Of a stretch of DNA of 64,000 nucleotides, positions 1-10,661 are shown piece by piece. Origin of the DNA: Cercis canadensis (lineage: Eukaryota > Streptophyta > Magnoliopsida > Fabales > Fabaceae). The stretch is from assembly GCA_003255065.1 (NCBI GenBank), contig QAOA01004753.1, forward strand, positions 260,754 through 324,753, written 5' to 3'. The notes beneath the pieces are model-generated. The model saw nothing but the letters and a program-made list of their open reading frames with translations, was not told the DNA's origin and made no database searches. Each line of letters begins with the position of its first letter. Within the stretch, counting starts at the first letter, position 1. The position numbers and the translations under genes were made by a program.

Positions 1-1369
1 GAAGCCACACATATTAGGGTTCTAAAGAGACAAGAAGCATGCAATTCGGAGCTGTATAACTCCAGAAAAATATAAAAGACCGAACACTGCGAGAAACAGA
101 GCATCAGTGTCAGTGCAACATTGAATAACTATATTCAAATCGAAACTGGGAATAAACTAGATATGAAAAAAATCTTAAAATTGTATACATTTAAGCCACA
201 CATCTTACAGTTCTAATGAGACCAACATCACTTAATTTGGAGCCCTGAAGCTCCGTCTAAAAAAAGAAAACCAAAAGCTGCCAGTATTCACTAATAGACC
301 CGAAAATGAAGATATTCAAGTGATTTTGTTGCACAAATGTCCAAATGATCCATAAAAACAATAACATCCACTTTGAAAACTATACCTTGAAAGGTAAAAT
401 CCATTTCACAATACCTATAAACATTGTGATTCATACATATGCAATATCACAAAAAATAGCATAGTGCAAAAAAAAACTCAAACCTCATGAATTTGATAAG
501 TTGGCACCAAGAAAGACATGGAAACAAAATCAGGACAGTAACCAACTCAACCCAAACAGCCATCATTCCTACCTCTTTTCCATTCAGAAATTACTCTCAA
601 TTTTTTGTCAAAACAACCAACAAAAGAATGCTAAAACAGTGAATCATCCTCTTTGCAACAAAACCCAAGATAGGGGAAGGAACAAGTCACAAACCAACCC
701 TTGAACTAGTCCAAAAATACATATCAAAGCACTGACTAACACAAATTCGAAGCAGGCCAGCAACAAATCCATGAACAGAAAATACACTGGGAATGCAATG
801 TGAGCAGAAAAATAAATAGCCAATTGAATAGTGAAAAGAATGTACAGAAAAGAAATAAACTAAATAGAAAAAAAAAAAAGAAAGGGAACTGAACAAGAAA
901 TTTAACCCCCAATACGAGATAATGAAAGATGAAAGAAGACATGCCTAGCAAAATGCAAAATGAAAAGGAAAATAAACAGAACAAATCCAATAACAAACAC
1001 AAAGCAATAGCAAGACAAGTAAAATAGAAAACATATATGAATAGACAACCAGCAAGGGACCAAGTGAGCAAAAACACATATAAAGGTAATGAATCCATAG
1101 AAAAATGAGATAACTTAATTAGAACAGAAGTCAAGGGATCAAATATTAGAGCTCTCTTACCCATTATATCTCCTTTAGCTTCCCATCACAAAAGGTCTTT
1201 GAGAACAATGGTGGAACAAAATAGAGAAATACAAAAACTCAAATAGAACAATGGCAAAGAAAATCAAGTGAAAATTTGAAGATGGGTCACTCATTACAAA
1301 GAAAATCAGTGTACTGACTAAAATGAAAGGAAAAGAAATGTTGAAGCTAACCTTTGTAAAAGAAGCTCT
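1..1369. other. No confident gene
   Basis: AT-rich sequence with many A runs. Open frames here are low-complexity and show no recognisable domain. A short minus-strand stretch near 1350-1397 (ATG then GAAGAAGAG-type codons, followed by a possible AAAG/GTTAGC donor) could be the first exon of a gene running off the left edge, but nothing else supports it. Confidence 0.3.
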
Positions 1370-2041
1370 TCTTCTCTCATGTTTTCTGCTCTCAATGCCT
1401 TTCTGCCCCTTTGCTTAGCTGAATCAGTTTTTCCTTTTTCTCAAAGAAAACCGTTTATGCTCTTCCTTTCTGTTGAATGCTTTCTTCCTTTTTCAATGTG
1501 TTTTCTGCTCTGCTTTCTTCTAAAAACCGTTTCTGCTCACTCTCCATTCTCCTCTTCTCACGTTGCTCTCTCCTTGTATGTGTAGATACTTTTCTTTTCT
1601 ACTCAATTCCTATTTTGCCCCCATGTAACTGCCGCCCAACTCATTCCTTTCCTTTTTTATTTGCTTTATTTATTTAGTTGTTTTATTATTCAATTAAAAA
1701 GAGGATAAATCAAGCTTGGACCAATGGGGAGAGAAGGAAATTTATTCCTTATTCTCCTATTGGCTCCTTTAGATCCAATGATGCCAAAATTAATTTAAAA
1801 ATTAATTTATTTTTTTATCTATTATTTACAAAAACTAAAAAAAACAAAAGATGGGCCAAATAAAAAATGGGCTAAGTTGACAAATGATTGGGCATAGGGA
1901 TTCTTAATCATAAAAGGCTAAACAAAAAAAATAATAATAAAACACTAATTAGAAATTAAAAATTTATCTCCCTCTCTTCTTTTTTTTTCTTTAAAATATT
2001 TTTAAAGTATGAAAAGACCCGGACAAAATACGGTGTCTACA
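1370..2041 (-). repeat. Diverged LTR-like repeat, copy 1 (reverse)
   Basis: Read on the minus strand from 2041, this begins TGTAGACACCGTATTTTG, runs through AT-rich DNA with repeated GGCCCA/GCCCA words, and becomes GA-rich before a splice-donor-like AAAG/GTTAGC near 1350. The plus-strand sequence from about 3312 shows the same order of features in the opposite direction. I infer two diverged, inverted copies of one LTR-like family. No terminal repeat pair or target duplication was found, so the borders are approximate. Confidence 0.35.
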
Positions 2042-3300
2042 CCCTTTTCACTTTCGAAACCTTCAGGTTGGCACATTTATATCTCGTCTTCAAGTTCTCC
2101 ATTTAGGAATGTTGTTTTCACACCCATTTGATGTAACTCTAAATCAAGATGGGTTACTAAGATCATGATCATCCTTAATGAATCCTTCTTTGAAACTGGA
2201 GAGAAGGTTTCCTGGTAATCAACGCCTTCTTTTTGAGTGAAACATTTGGCCACAAGTCTTACTTTATACCTTTCAGTATTACCAGAAGAATCTTTCTTGG
2301 TCATATAGACCCATTTGCATCCTACAATAGATGCCCTTTTTGATAATTCGATGAGGTCCCAGACTTGGTTCTTAGCCATAGATTAGATTTCCTCTTTCAT
2401 GGTATTATACCATAGTATGAAATTTACTTCACTCATGGCTTGTGGAAACAAACTTGGATCATTTTTCATTCCAACATCATAATAAATTTGTTGGAGGTAT
2501 GTAATGTAATAAGTAAAAATTGATGGCTTTCTAATTCTTGAAGATCTTCTTAGTTTCATTATTTCTTGTTTAGTGGGTTCTATATTAGCAGGTTCTTCAT
2601 TAGCAAGTCCTCATTAGGTGGTGGTTGAACAAGTTGTTGTTCAATAACATCATGAGGATTAGCTTGAATATGAATTAAATCCATTGTACACAAAGGTGCA
2701 ATAGATGATTTCCTTGTTTCCTCAAATACCACCTTTTGAGAATTTACACTCCCATTAATTTCATGATCCTTAAGAAAACTTAGCATTTCTAGCTTCAACT
2801 ATTTTAAGAATGTGTGAAGGATAGTAAAACCTATATCCCTTGGAGGTAACTACATAACCAATGAAATAACCACTTACTATTCTTAGGTCCAATTTTCCCA
2901 AATTTGGGTTGTAAACTCTTACTTCAACTAGACAACCCCATATGTGTAAGTGTCTTAAATTGGGTTTCCGTCCATTCCATATTTCAAAAGGTGTTTTTTG
3001 AATAGCCTTTGATTGAACTCTATTTAAGACATACACATCAATTTTCAAGGCTTCACTTTAAAAAGATATGGTTAAACTTAAATTGTTGACCATGCTTCTC
3101 ACCATGTCCATTAAGGTATGATTCTTTCTTTCAACCACACTATTTTGTTGAGGTGTGCCTGCAATCGAGTCTTAAGTAGTAATGTCATCTTCTTAAAGGA
3201 ATTTAGCAAATGGACTCAATGATGCCCTTTTTCTGTGTATTTACCATAATATTCACCAGCCCTGTTTGATCTTATTATTTTTATTTTATTTTCTTTTTGT
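2042..3300 (-). mobile_element. Degenerate Ty1/Copia pol remnant
   Basis: Minus-strand remnant of a Copia polyprotein. From about 3170 down there is the end of the integrase core (a TPQQN...ERKN motif) and the integrase C-terminal region (2770-3048, with VLNR, P-x-EIW and LGKLDLR-like blocks). From 2379 to about 2045 there is the start of reverse transcriptase (CKWVY, YK-RLVAK, GVDYQETFSPV, FLNGEL). An in-frame stop follows the last motif, and the catalytic YVDD part, RNase H, gag and LTRs are absent. Frames are broken several times. It ends where the two inverted LTR-like repeats begin. Clearly non-functional. Confidence 0.8.
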
Positions 3301-3311
3301 TTCTCCACCTC

Positions 3312-4968
3312 TATAGACATCATATTTTTTTAGGGCTTTTTTTGTGTTCACTTTCTTAGAAACTCACAAAAATGCATTTTTCTATATCTTGTTCTTTTGC
3401 ATTTGCCAACATTCTCATATAGTGTAAAAATAATTTTGTTTAGTTAAGATCACTTTAATAAATCATTTTATTTCTTATGTTTTGTTTTTGGGCTTTACAT
3501 TTGTATAAAATGAGAATCATGTTTAGCCCATTTTAGCACCTAGCCTAGCCCACTTCTTCATAATTTGGTTTTGGCCTTTCCCTAAATTCTATCTTTTTTA
3601 GTGTTCTTTAATTTTAATTCCATTTTTATTAAAAGAAATTGTGGAAAAATATATAAATTTGTTTTTATATTATAGAAAGACACTAGATTCAATAGGAAAG
3701 AGGCATTAGTGCTCTTGCCATCCTCATTAGTTCTTTTTATTTTGTTATTTTATATGATTCTTTTATTTTTTTTTTAAAAGACAAAACAAAAAAGAGAAAA
3801 TGGTAAAAATGATAAAATTGAATTTTTACATCATGGGGGACATTAGAACCAATAGGAATGGAGTTTTAGTACAAGATGTCATTTTGATTGGTTCTTGGTA
3901 TTTAAAATGAGTAATAAAACAAAACAGGAAATGTAGAAGAAAAATGAAAGTGAGATGGACGGTTAGAATGAGGGGCAAAATGGGAACTAAAAGAAAGAAA
4001 AAGGAAGGCAGCAGAGGAAAAAAGAGAGGCAAAGTATCTAGAGAGAGAGTGACTGAAGGTGAAAGATAGAGAAGAGAACAGAGAGAGCATAGAGTAGGGG
4101 AAGAGAGAAAGAGGGTGTGAGAGAGAAAGAACTGGATACTGAGAAGAAAGTGAGGTTAGAGAGAAGAAGGGAGAAAGGATCGAGAGAAAGGGGGAGTGCA
4201 AGTAGAGCAAAGGGAGAAATAGAACCAAGAGAGAGAGCAACATGGGTCCCATGGTGAGCAATTGGGAGAGAGAGCAAGAGTGTGACCGATGGTCAAAAGA
4301 TAAGAGAGGACAAAAAAAAAAAAAAAAAGAAAGGAAGAGCAGAGAGTAGGGGAAGAGAGAGAGGGTGAGAGAGAGAGAACCATATATAGAGAAGAGAGTA
4401 GGGTTAGAGAGAAGGGAGGGAGGCCAGAGAAAAGAAGAATTCAGATGCAGAGTGAGAAGAGAGGAACATTGGAAGAACAGAGAAGGAGAATGGGCTACGA
4501 TTGAGAGAGAAAATGGTAGGGGAAAAAAGGAATGAAAGTAGCAAAGAACAAAGGATCATAAGAGCATTAGAAGCATTTACAATATAGAATCTGGGAGCCC
4601 ATGTGATTCAACTCCACTATTTCAGCTTCTTCCGAAAGGTAAGGTTATATTTCTCTTTAAATTCTCCTATTATTTTGATTATACGCTCAGAATATTATAA
4701 GTTGGTGTTCACTATGATAAAGTCATAAATTAAATTTGGGTCTGAATCCACTGTAGATCCCATTCTCAAGCAGAGGCATTCAAAAGTCAATATAAATCAC
4801 TATTTTTTACATGATTACCTTGGTACGGTGGTTTGACTTTGTTGTGGTTGTTTATCTTTAGGCAAGCACAGTACCATTTTAAGTTCTGGTGTTTTTTGAT
4901 TCAATAATATCTAATTCTATGGGTAAGAAACTTGATTATGCCCTATTGTGTGTTTCAATTTAGGGAAT
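3312..4968 (+). repeat. Diverged LTR-like repeat, copy 2 (forward)
   Basis: It begins with TAGACATCATATTTTTTTAG, resembling the inverted copy at 2041. It continues through AT-rich DNA with GCCCA words, then a long purine tract, then GCTTCTTCCGAAAG/GTAAGG, which looks like a splice donor and parallels AGCTTCTTTTACAAAG/GTTAGC in copy 1. No coding domain is visible. The right end is cut by the reverse-oriented Athila-type LTR at 4969. Family identity is unknown and the borders are approximate. Confidence 0.35.
3905..4560 (+). repeat. Purine-rich (GA/GAGA) tract
   Basis: About 650 bases that are almost all A or G on the plus strand, with many GAGAGA runs and a 19-base A run near 4312. The serine/leucine/phenylalanine-rich minus-strand frames here are by-products of the CT-rich complement. 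In plants such tracts occur in 5' leaders and promoters bound by BBR/BPC GAGA-binding factors, and long purine mirror tracts can form triplex DNA. Here it sits inside an LTR-like repeat. Confidence 0.7.
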
Positions 4969-6594
4969 TGATGAGCTGCCGAGGCTCCTCAAATTAATTA
5001 AGTTTAAGGTCGGTTACCTAGCTATTTGCAGCATATGACAGCCCTAAGTCGAACCTAAGGATTGTTCTATTTAATGAATCATATTAAGAAGCATGTAAAC
5101 AGGGGGGTTTTGTTGGTTTAAGTGCTTGACAAAAATTAATTGAAAGTGGTAGAGTTTAAGAGAAAGCAACCAATCCAAGCCTTAACTGATTCTGATTTTA
5201 GTTCATCTTTGATTTCTAATGATCCATTCAATTATTAACCATGTTCTTGGCCTTTAAAACATATCAACAAGCCTCTCAATGTTCTATGGATTCCACTGGT
5301 TAAGCAACCAGAATTCGGTTTTAACTAAGACCAAATGAATTAAGCAAACATTCAAGTCTAGTTTTACCTAAGTCCATGATCCAGCCAAGGTGATTAATCC
5401 ATCCAAAAGCTCAGAAACATTAATCAACCATACAATCCTCTTTAATCACATGCAATTAAGCAATCACACATGAAGATCCAAATTCAAATTTTAAGAATCC
5501 AAACAGAATAATCCAGAGGAAGCAAGAAACAGATTAATCATTGAANGATTAACAACTAAAATGAAGAACAACAACTCATAATCTCAGAACCAATAATTAG
5601 AATAGCAAAACCTGGATTGATAGGATGGATTAGCCCTCCATGAACAAGAGGAGCTGAGTTCTTACAAAATATCTAAAAGAAAACTTAGAGACTAAGGCAA
5701 GAATAGAAAGCTGTCTAAAAATATCTAAAACTTGGTTATGAATTTCGGCTGCCTCCTTCTTCTGATATAGACCTCCAATTTTACATGCACACCTAAATTG
5801 CCCTTAGGGCACACTTGTTCCCATGGGCCTTAGCTTCAATTGGGCTTTGGTTTGGGCCCATTTGGACTTGTCATGAGGAAGTTAGGCCCATTTAAGTGGC
5901 AAAAGGTGTCTGGAACCGTCAGCTAACTTGCACAGCAAATGAGACCATCTTCCACATAAAATATGGTGAACCGGTCTTCATATCAATTGAAGCTCTGTAT
6001 GCTAGCTTTCCAATGGTACCAGTTTCAGGTCAATATGACATATACAACTCAAGTTATGACCCAAATACTGCATGTAGGTCAGGATCCTAAGGTGTCTGGA
6101 ACCGTCAGCTAACTTGCACAGCAAATAAGACCATTTCCACATAAAATATGGTGAACCGGTCTTCATATCAATTGAAGCTCTGTCTGTTATCTTTCCAATG
6201 GTACCAGTTTCAGGTCAATATGACATTTACAACTCAAGTTATGACCCAAATACTGCATGTAGGTCAGGATCCTACGACAGCATGTCTTCTCTGGCTTCCA
6301 GGCTGCATATGACCTTCTGAATGTCTGAATTAGCTTTGGAGCCCTGAAAGAAAGTTGTTGACAATTCTCTCAGCTTTCCAACAAGGTATGACTCGGAATT
6401 TTTAGACATCCAGAACTCAAGATATGCCTGAAACACAGAGACAGCATATAATGCCCAGTATTGCTGGAAATTGCAATTAAGCATAAATGGATCCTAAGTC
6501 ATGAAATGAGGTCTAAGTCTATGCAATTCAGCCCAAAAGAGGTTTAAAAGACTAAGTATGAGGAATAACTATTGTATAAAAAGTGTGTTCATCA
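4969..6594 (-). mobile_element. Athila-type LTR, reverse orientation, no internal region
   Basis: This is the reverse complement of the LTRs of the complete element at 37665-48162. It starts TGATGAGCTGCCGAGG and ends GTGTTCATCA, the same TGATGA...TCATCA termini. It is about 200 bp longer than the other LTRs because of a 186-bp tandem duplication inside. Flanking pentamers GGAAT (4964-4968) and CTGCC (6595-6599) do not match, so it is not a simple solo LTR with its target duplication. The right edge abuts the RNase H coding region of a Tat-type element. A single N lies at 5546. The short open frames within it are not genes. Confidence 0.85.
5905..6274. repeat. 186-bp tandem duplication within the LTR
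   Basis: Two adjacent copies, 5905-6090 and 6091 to about 6274, both starting GGTGTCTGGAACCGTC and both ending in GTCAGGATCCTA. They differ by a few substitutions and small indels. The LTRs at 37665 and 46746 carry only one copy, so the duplication is specific to this insertion. Confidence 0.85.
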
Positions 6595-6882
6595 CTGCCG
6601 GATTGGCTGATCGGTGCGGACAGCTATGATATGGTTCTGAAAATATGGTTGTAAGCGCCGTGCTGAAAGGAGGAGAGCAAAAGATAGCTTTTCGATCTTG
6701 CGATATTTGAGTTCAGAAGCTTGCAAGGCATGACTGGTGTAGTATATAGGAAATTGCAGGTTGGCTTCTTCTCGAACTAGGGCCGAGCTCACTGCCTGAT
6801 CACTGCTAGCTAGGTATATGAACAAGGTTTCCCCCTGCTTTGGTTTAGAAAGAATAGGCGCGTAGTTCAAGTATTCTTTCAA
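6595..6882 (-). pseudogene. Ty3 RNase H fragment
   Basis: Start of the pol RNase H domain, with the KPKQGE, LYLA-like (IYLASSDQAVSSALV) and YYTSHAL blocks, ending at RTDQPIRQ where the foreign LTR begins. It is separated from the upstream reverse transcriptase by an in-frame stop. The catalytic region is incomplete. Confidence 0.75.
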
Positions 6883-7693
6883 TTGGTTGAAGGCCTATTG
6901 ACATTCTTCCGTCCATTGAAAATGTTTAATCTTTTTGAGGGCTTTGAAGAAAGGGAGAGCTTTGTCTGCCGATTTGGACATGAACCTAGAAAGAGCGGCA
7001 ATTCTTCCAGCCAGTCTCTGGACTTCACGAATGGTTCTGGGTTGCTCCATGTTTATAATAACTTTGCACTTATTGGGGTTAGCCTCGATACCCCTATGAG
7101 TTAACATGAAACTGACGAATTTTCTGGCCTCTACGCCGAAGGCGCATTTAGAAGGATTCAACCGCATGTTGTGTTTTCGGAGTTCGGTGAATGCTTCTTC
7201 TAGGTCTATTATATGTCGATCATCAGAATTGGATTTGACGAGCATGTCGTCGACATAAACCTCCACGTTTCTGCCGATCTATTTTTTCAAGACCTGGTCT
7301 ATCAACCTTTGATAGGTTGCTCCTGCGTTTTTTAGACCAAACGACATCACTGTGTAGCAGTATATGGCCCTCTTGGTAATGAATGTCGTTTTCTCCTCGT
7401 CGTCGGGATGCATTTTAATTTGGTTGTACCCCGAGTATGCATCCATAAAACTTAAAAGTTTATATCCCGAAGCCTCATCGACGAGTTTATCAATGTTAGG
7501 GAGCGGATATGGGTCTTTGGGGCAAACTTTATTGAGGTCGGAGAAATCCACACACATTCGCCATTTACCATTTGGTTTTTTTACCATTACCACGTTAGAA
7601 AGCCAGGTCGCGTAGGGTATTTCTCTTATGAACCCAGCATCAAGGAGCTTTCGTACCTCCTCTTGGATTGCTTTCTGCTTCTCGGGGTTGACG
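6883..7693 (-). pseudogene. Ty3 reverse transcriptase, broken
   Basis: Reverse transcriptase of the Tat-type element, in two blocks. The first (7593-7279) has VKKPNGKWRMCVDF, DLNK-CPKD-YPLP, the AYSGYNQI motif and FGLKNAGATYQR. The second (7266-6895) has the catalytic YVDDML motif and the thumb/connection region with NPSKCAFGV and LAGRIAALSRF. A stop interrupts the frame between the blocks near 7279. The three catalytic aspartates are visible, but the chain is broken and the element has no integrase, so it cannot act alone. Confidence 0.85.
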
Positions 7694-7695
7694 AC

Positions 7696-8460
7696 TCACT
7701 TTTTCTGTGAGACAGGTTTAGCATTTGCATTTATAGCAAGCTTATGACAGATGAAATTTGGGTCAATACCTGGTATATCTGATGCTGTCCACCCGAACAA
7801 GTTGACATTGGCAGCTAGGAGGTCGGTGAGCTTCTTGACTTTTTCAGGAGCCATGCTGGATCCTATTTGGATTGTCTGACCTTGATTTTCTCCTACCTGA
7901 AAAGGTTTTAGATCCCCTTGCAGCGCGGGCCGAAGCTCAACTTTTAATTCTCTGTTATCGAGTTCTTGAATAGGGGTTTGTGCACTTGCTCCGACTTGAT
8001 TTCTTACTAGATGAGCCGGAGGTCGAGAATAGTCAATGGCAAGACTTATATTATAACATGTTCTACCCAGAAGTTGGTCTCCCCTAGCTTGACCGACTTT
8101 TCCTGATGTCGTCGGGAATTTGAGCAAGAGGTGTTTTGTTGAAACTATAGCTTCCAAGCAGTTGAGAGATGGTCGGCCGAGAATGGCATTATATGCTGAC
8201 GGACACTCTACTACTAGAAATCTGACTGTCGCATTGGCGAGGTCGGGGTATTCCCCTATGGTGACCCGAAGAGCAATGGTAGCTTTAACTTCTACCTGTG
8301 TTCCTGAGAATCTGACGAGAGTCCCTAGGTAGTGTTCTAAGTCAAACTGTGGGATACCGAGCTTATGGAATGTTCGGTAAAAAAGAATATCTGCTGAGCT
8401 TCCTTGATCGATCAGAACCTTACGGACCTCGTAATTTGCTACGAAACAAGATATGACCAT
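7696..8460 (-). pseudogene. Ty3 aspartic protease and RT leader
   Basis: An open stretch of about 254 codons encoding a retropepsin-like protease with the active-site motif DQGSSADIL in place of the usual D-T/S-G, and a downstream ILGRPSLN block typical of plant Ty3 proteases. The C-terminal part (GWTASDIPGIDP, CHKLAINANAKPVSQKK) is the linker leading into reverse transcriptase. Upstream gag is joined through a decayed region at 8461-9076. Part of a defective element. Confidence 0.8.
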
Positions 8461-9076
8461 GGGATCGTCATGCTCTCGGTCAATGCTAGCGTAGTCATTA
8501 TCTGAAAAGGAGATAACTATAACTTTTCAATTTTTTCGGACTGTAGCAGAGATGTTGAAAACTTCTTTCTTGTGTCTGGTTGCAGCTCGTTCATGCCTTT
8601 TTCTAGAGGATTTGGAGATGCCGCCACCTGCGAATCCTTCTGCAATTGTGTTTATAGTACCAGTGGCATTACGTCTCGGATCGTCTTGAGGGGGGGTTGC
8701 CGATGTGCCGGAGATCAGCTTCTACGTCTGTTTTGACTTGTATTAGAATTCCTCTGAGAAGACCTTGATGGATATTGGCTATCCCTGCTTCGTTGTTTGG
8801 AAACCGAGGTTGGGACTTCAGCCCAGAATTTCTGCAGATATCCCCTTCAGATTAAATCCTCAATGAGATTTCGGAGATGTCTACAATCGTCGGTACTATG
8901 GCCTTGCCTTTGGTGGAAAGCACAATACTTTTCTTTATCGGCACCGACGTCCCCTTTTGGCTGTGGGAGCTGGGCTAACTTTGTCTGACATATCTCCTCC
9001 AGGACTCGAGTTTTAGACTGATTGAGAGGGGTAAAGGATTCAAATCGGGGGCGGACAAGGGATTTGTCTCTCCGAC

Positions 9077-10123
9077 CTATTTTGCGGTCTTCCGCTGGTT
9101 TTTTATCTTTTTTATTTTTTTTTCTGATTCCCCTAGCAGTTCTTCTAGGTTGATGTGCTTAGAGGTCATAGTTAGGAGTTCAGACAAGCTTTCAAGAGGG
9201 TCGAGGGTTAGTCTTTCATGAAGAAGGCTGGGGTGGAGCCCTACCTGGATGGCATGCATTGCTACTGAATCGGTGAGGTCCCGAATTTTCAAAGAGAGCT
9301 TGGTGTAGCGATTCATGTAGTCTTTTAAAGATTCTGTTTCTCCTTGCTTGAGGGTGGCCAATATAGCGGAGGAACGTTGATGAGTTACACTGGTGGAAAA
9401 ATGGGCGAGCAGAAGTTTCGACATTTGAGTAAAGCTAGAAATGCTATTTGGAGGGAGGCCTGAGAACCACTGAAAGGCCGCTCGACGTAGGGTAGTGGGA
9501 AAGGCCCGACACATGACCTCCTCCGTTGAACCGCTTAAGAGCATGATAGAATTAAAGTTTTCTAAATGCTCCCTGGGATCGGAAGAGCCGTCAAAAGGCT
9601 CGAGCTAAGGTAGTCGGAAACCGGTTGGTATTTGGTGGTCCATGATGGGCTGGGTGAACGGATGTTTGCCAACTCTCCTGGATTTTTCAGGGCAGGCCTG
9701 GGATAGTCTGGGAGAGCCTTCGAGGTGAAAAAGACTATCCCTGGATGTGTGGAATGTGGTTTCAGGGCCGCTAAGGCGTATTCTTGGTCAGCTACTCGTG
9801 AAGTTTGACTCGCTGGCTAATATCTCAATGGAGGGTTGGTAGAGCGGTGTATCTTCTGTTTGTGTAGTTTTGGAGGGATCCTGTTTTCTCCTGAAATCGG
9901 CAATTTCAGCCTTATCTTCCGCTCGCTCTCGCTTTTGAGTTTGAATTTCTTGCAAAAGGTATTGCAAAGTGTCGCCGATTTGCTCAGGGCGGGATTCCTC
10001 CAGGGGAGTTTCACAAATTGTCTCCAGGTGGCTCACAGGTTGCTTGTCCCTGGAGGGTGTGACTAGGCTCTGCCCGACAGGAGGAGGTGGGATAATTGGA
10101 GTTAGCGGGGGATTCGCACTCAT
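9077..10123 (-). pseudogene. Ty3 gag, broken
   Basis: Gag of the Tat-type element. The likely start is the ATG at 10123 (MSANPPLTP), just downstream of the primer site. The N-terminal part is proline-rich then charged; the retrotransposon gag domain lies at 9544-9077 (AAFQWFSGLPPNSISSF, LKQGETESLKDYMNRY). Between them, around 9545-9787, a DGSSDPREHLENF-like segment is readable but interrupted by stops. A lysine-rich tail follows. No zinc knuckle was recognised. Confidence 0.75.
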
Positions 10124-10180
10124 AATGTTGGACTCAGGATCAGCCAATGAAATTTGTAGGTGTTGAGAGAAAATTTCGTT

Positions 10181-10197
10181 TCCCACAGACGGTGCCA
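10181..10197 (-). other. Primer-binding site of the Tat-type element
   Basis: On the minus strand, TGGCACCGTCTGTGGGA lies two bases inside the LTR end. Position and sequence are those expected of a tRNA primer-binding site in plant Tat elements. I do not assign the tRNA. Confidence 0.7.
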
Positions 10198-10199
10198 AA

Positions 10200-10661
10200 T
10201 GACGATGCCTGAGTTGCAGGTCGGGTTATGTCACGCGGAACTTTGGAGATGACAAGGGTTTTTGTCGGTTCGGAGATCTCCGAGGTTAATGAATCTCGAG
10301 GTCGTTGAATGCCGAGGTCGGTGTGCCTTGAGGTCGGTGAATTCCGAGGTTCCCTGAAATAGGAAAAGGTGGACCGGATTCTTATTTCCGGTCTCCGAAG
10401 ATTAAGTTAGTATGTTCCGATCTTGACAACGTAGATCAAGTAAGTTTTTGGGATCCCTTTACCTTTGATAGCAGGGGCTATTTATAGGAGAATTTTGGGT
10501 CTTCTGGCGGTTTACCCAGGGCGAGCTGGCGAGTCATATAAATGGGCCAACGGGTCACCCGGTATCTTTAATAATTCACTGGGCCTCTAGCTTATTGGGC
10601 CTCTATTCTATTTTTGGGCTTTTAGGATGGTCCATTACAGTATTCATTTTGCCCACTAACA
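10200..10661 (-). repeat. 5' LTR of the Tat-type element
   Basis: A 462-bp LTR. On the minus strand it starts TGTTAGTGGGC and ends GGCATCGTCA (TG...CA). It contains repeated CCGAGGTCGGTG-like words and is more GC-rich than its surroundings. The partner LTR is not in the window, so the borders rest on termini and primer-site position only. Confidence 0.65.

Larger units (their letters stand above)
6595..10661 (-). mobile_element. Truncated Ty3 element of the Tat type
   Basis: Minus-strand Ty3 retrotransposon reading from its 5' LTR (10661-10200) through the primer-binding site, gag, protease and reverse transcriptase, and ending abruptly inside RNase H at 6595. Integrase and the 3' LTR are missing. 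The truncation point is exactly the end of the Athila-type LTR. The DQGSSADIL protease motif and the AYSGYNQI and YVDD reverse-transcriptase motifs fit the Tat/Retand branch; this assignment is by motif only. Confidence 0.85.

Noticed and set aside
687-1585. Open frames rich in F, L, S and K in the first 1.6 kb
   Set aside because: Low-complexity translations of A/T-rich DNA, overlapping on both strands, with no domain or splice support beyond one weak donor.
3826-4383. Long minus-strand frames full of S, L and F
   Set aside because: By-products of the purine-rich tract; no stop codons arise easily in CT-only sequence.
5896-6484. Frames such as the 64- and 70-codon ones in the reverse LTR, and their counterparts at 37846-38178 and 46901-47256
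   Set aside because: They lie wholly within LTR copies and recur only because the LTR recurs.
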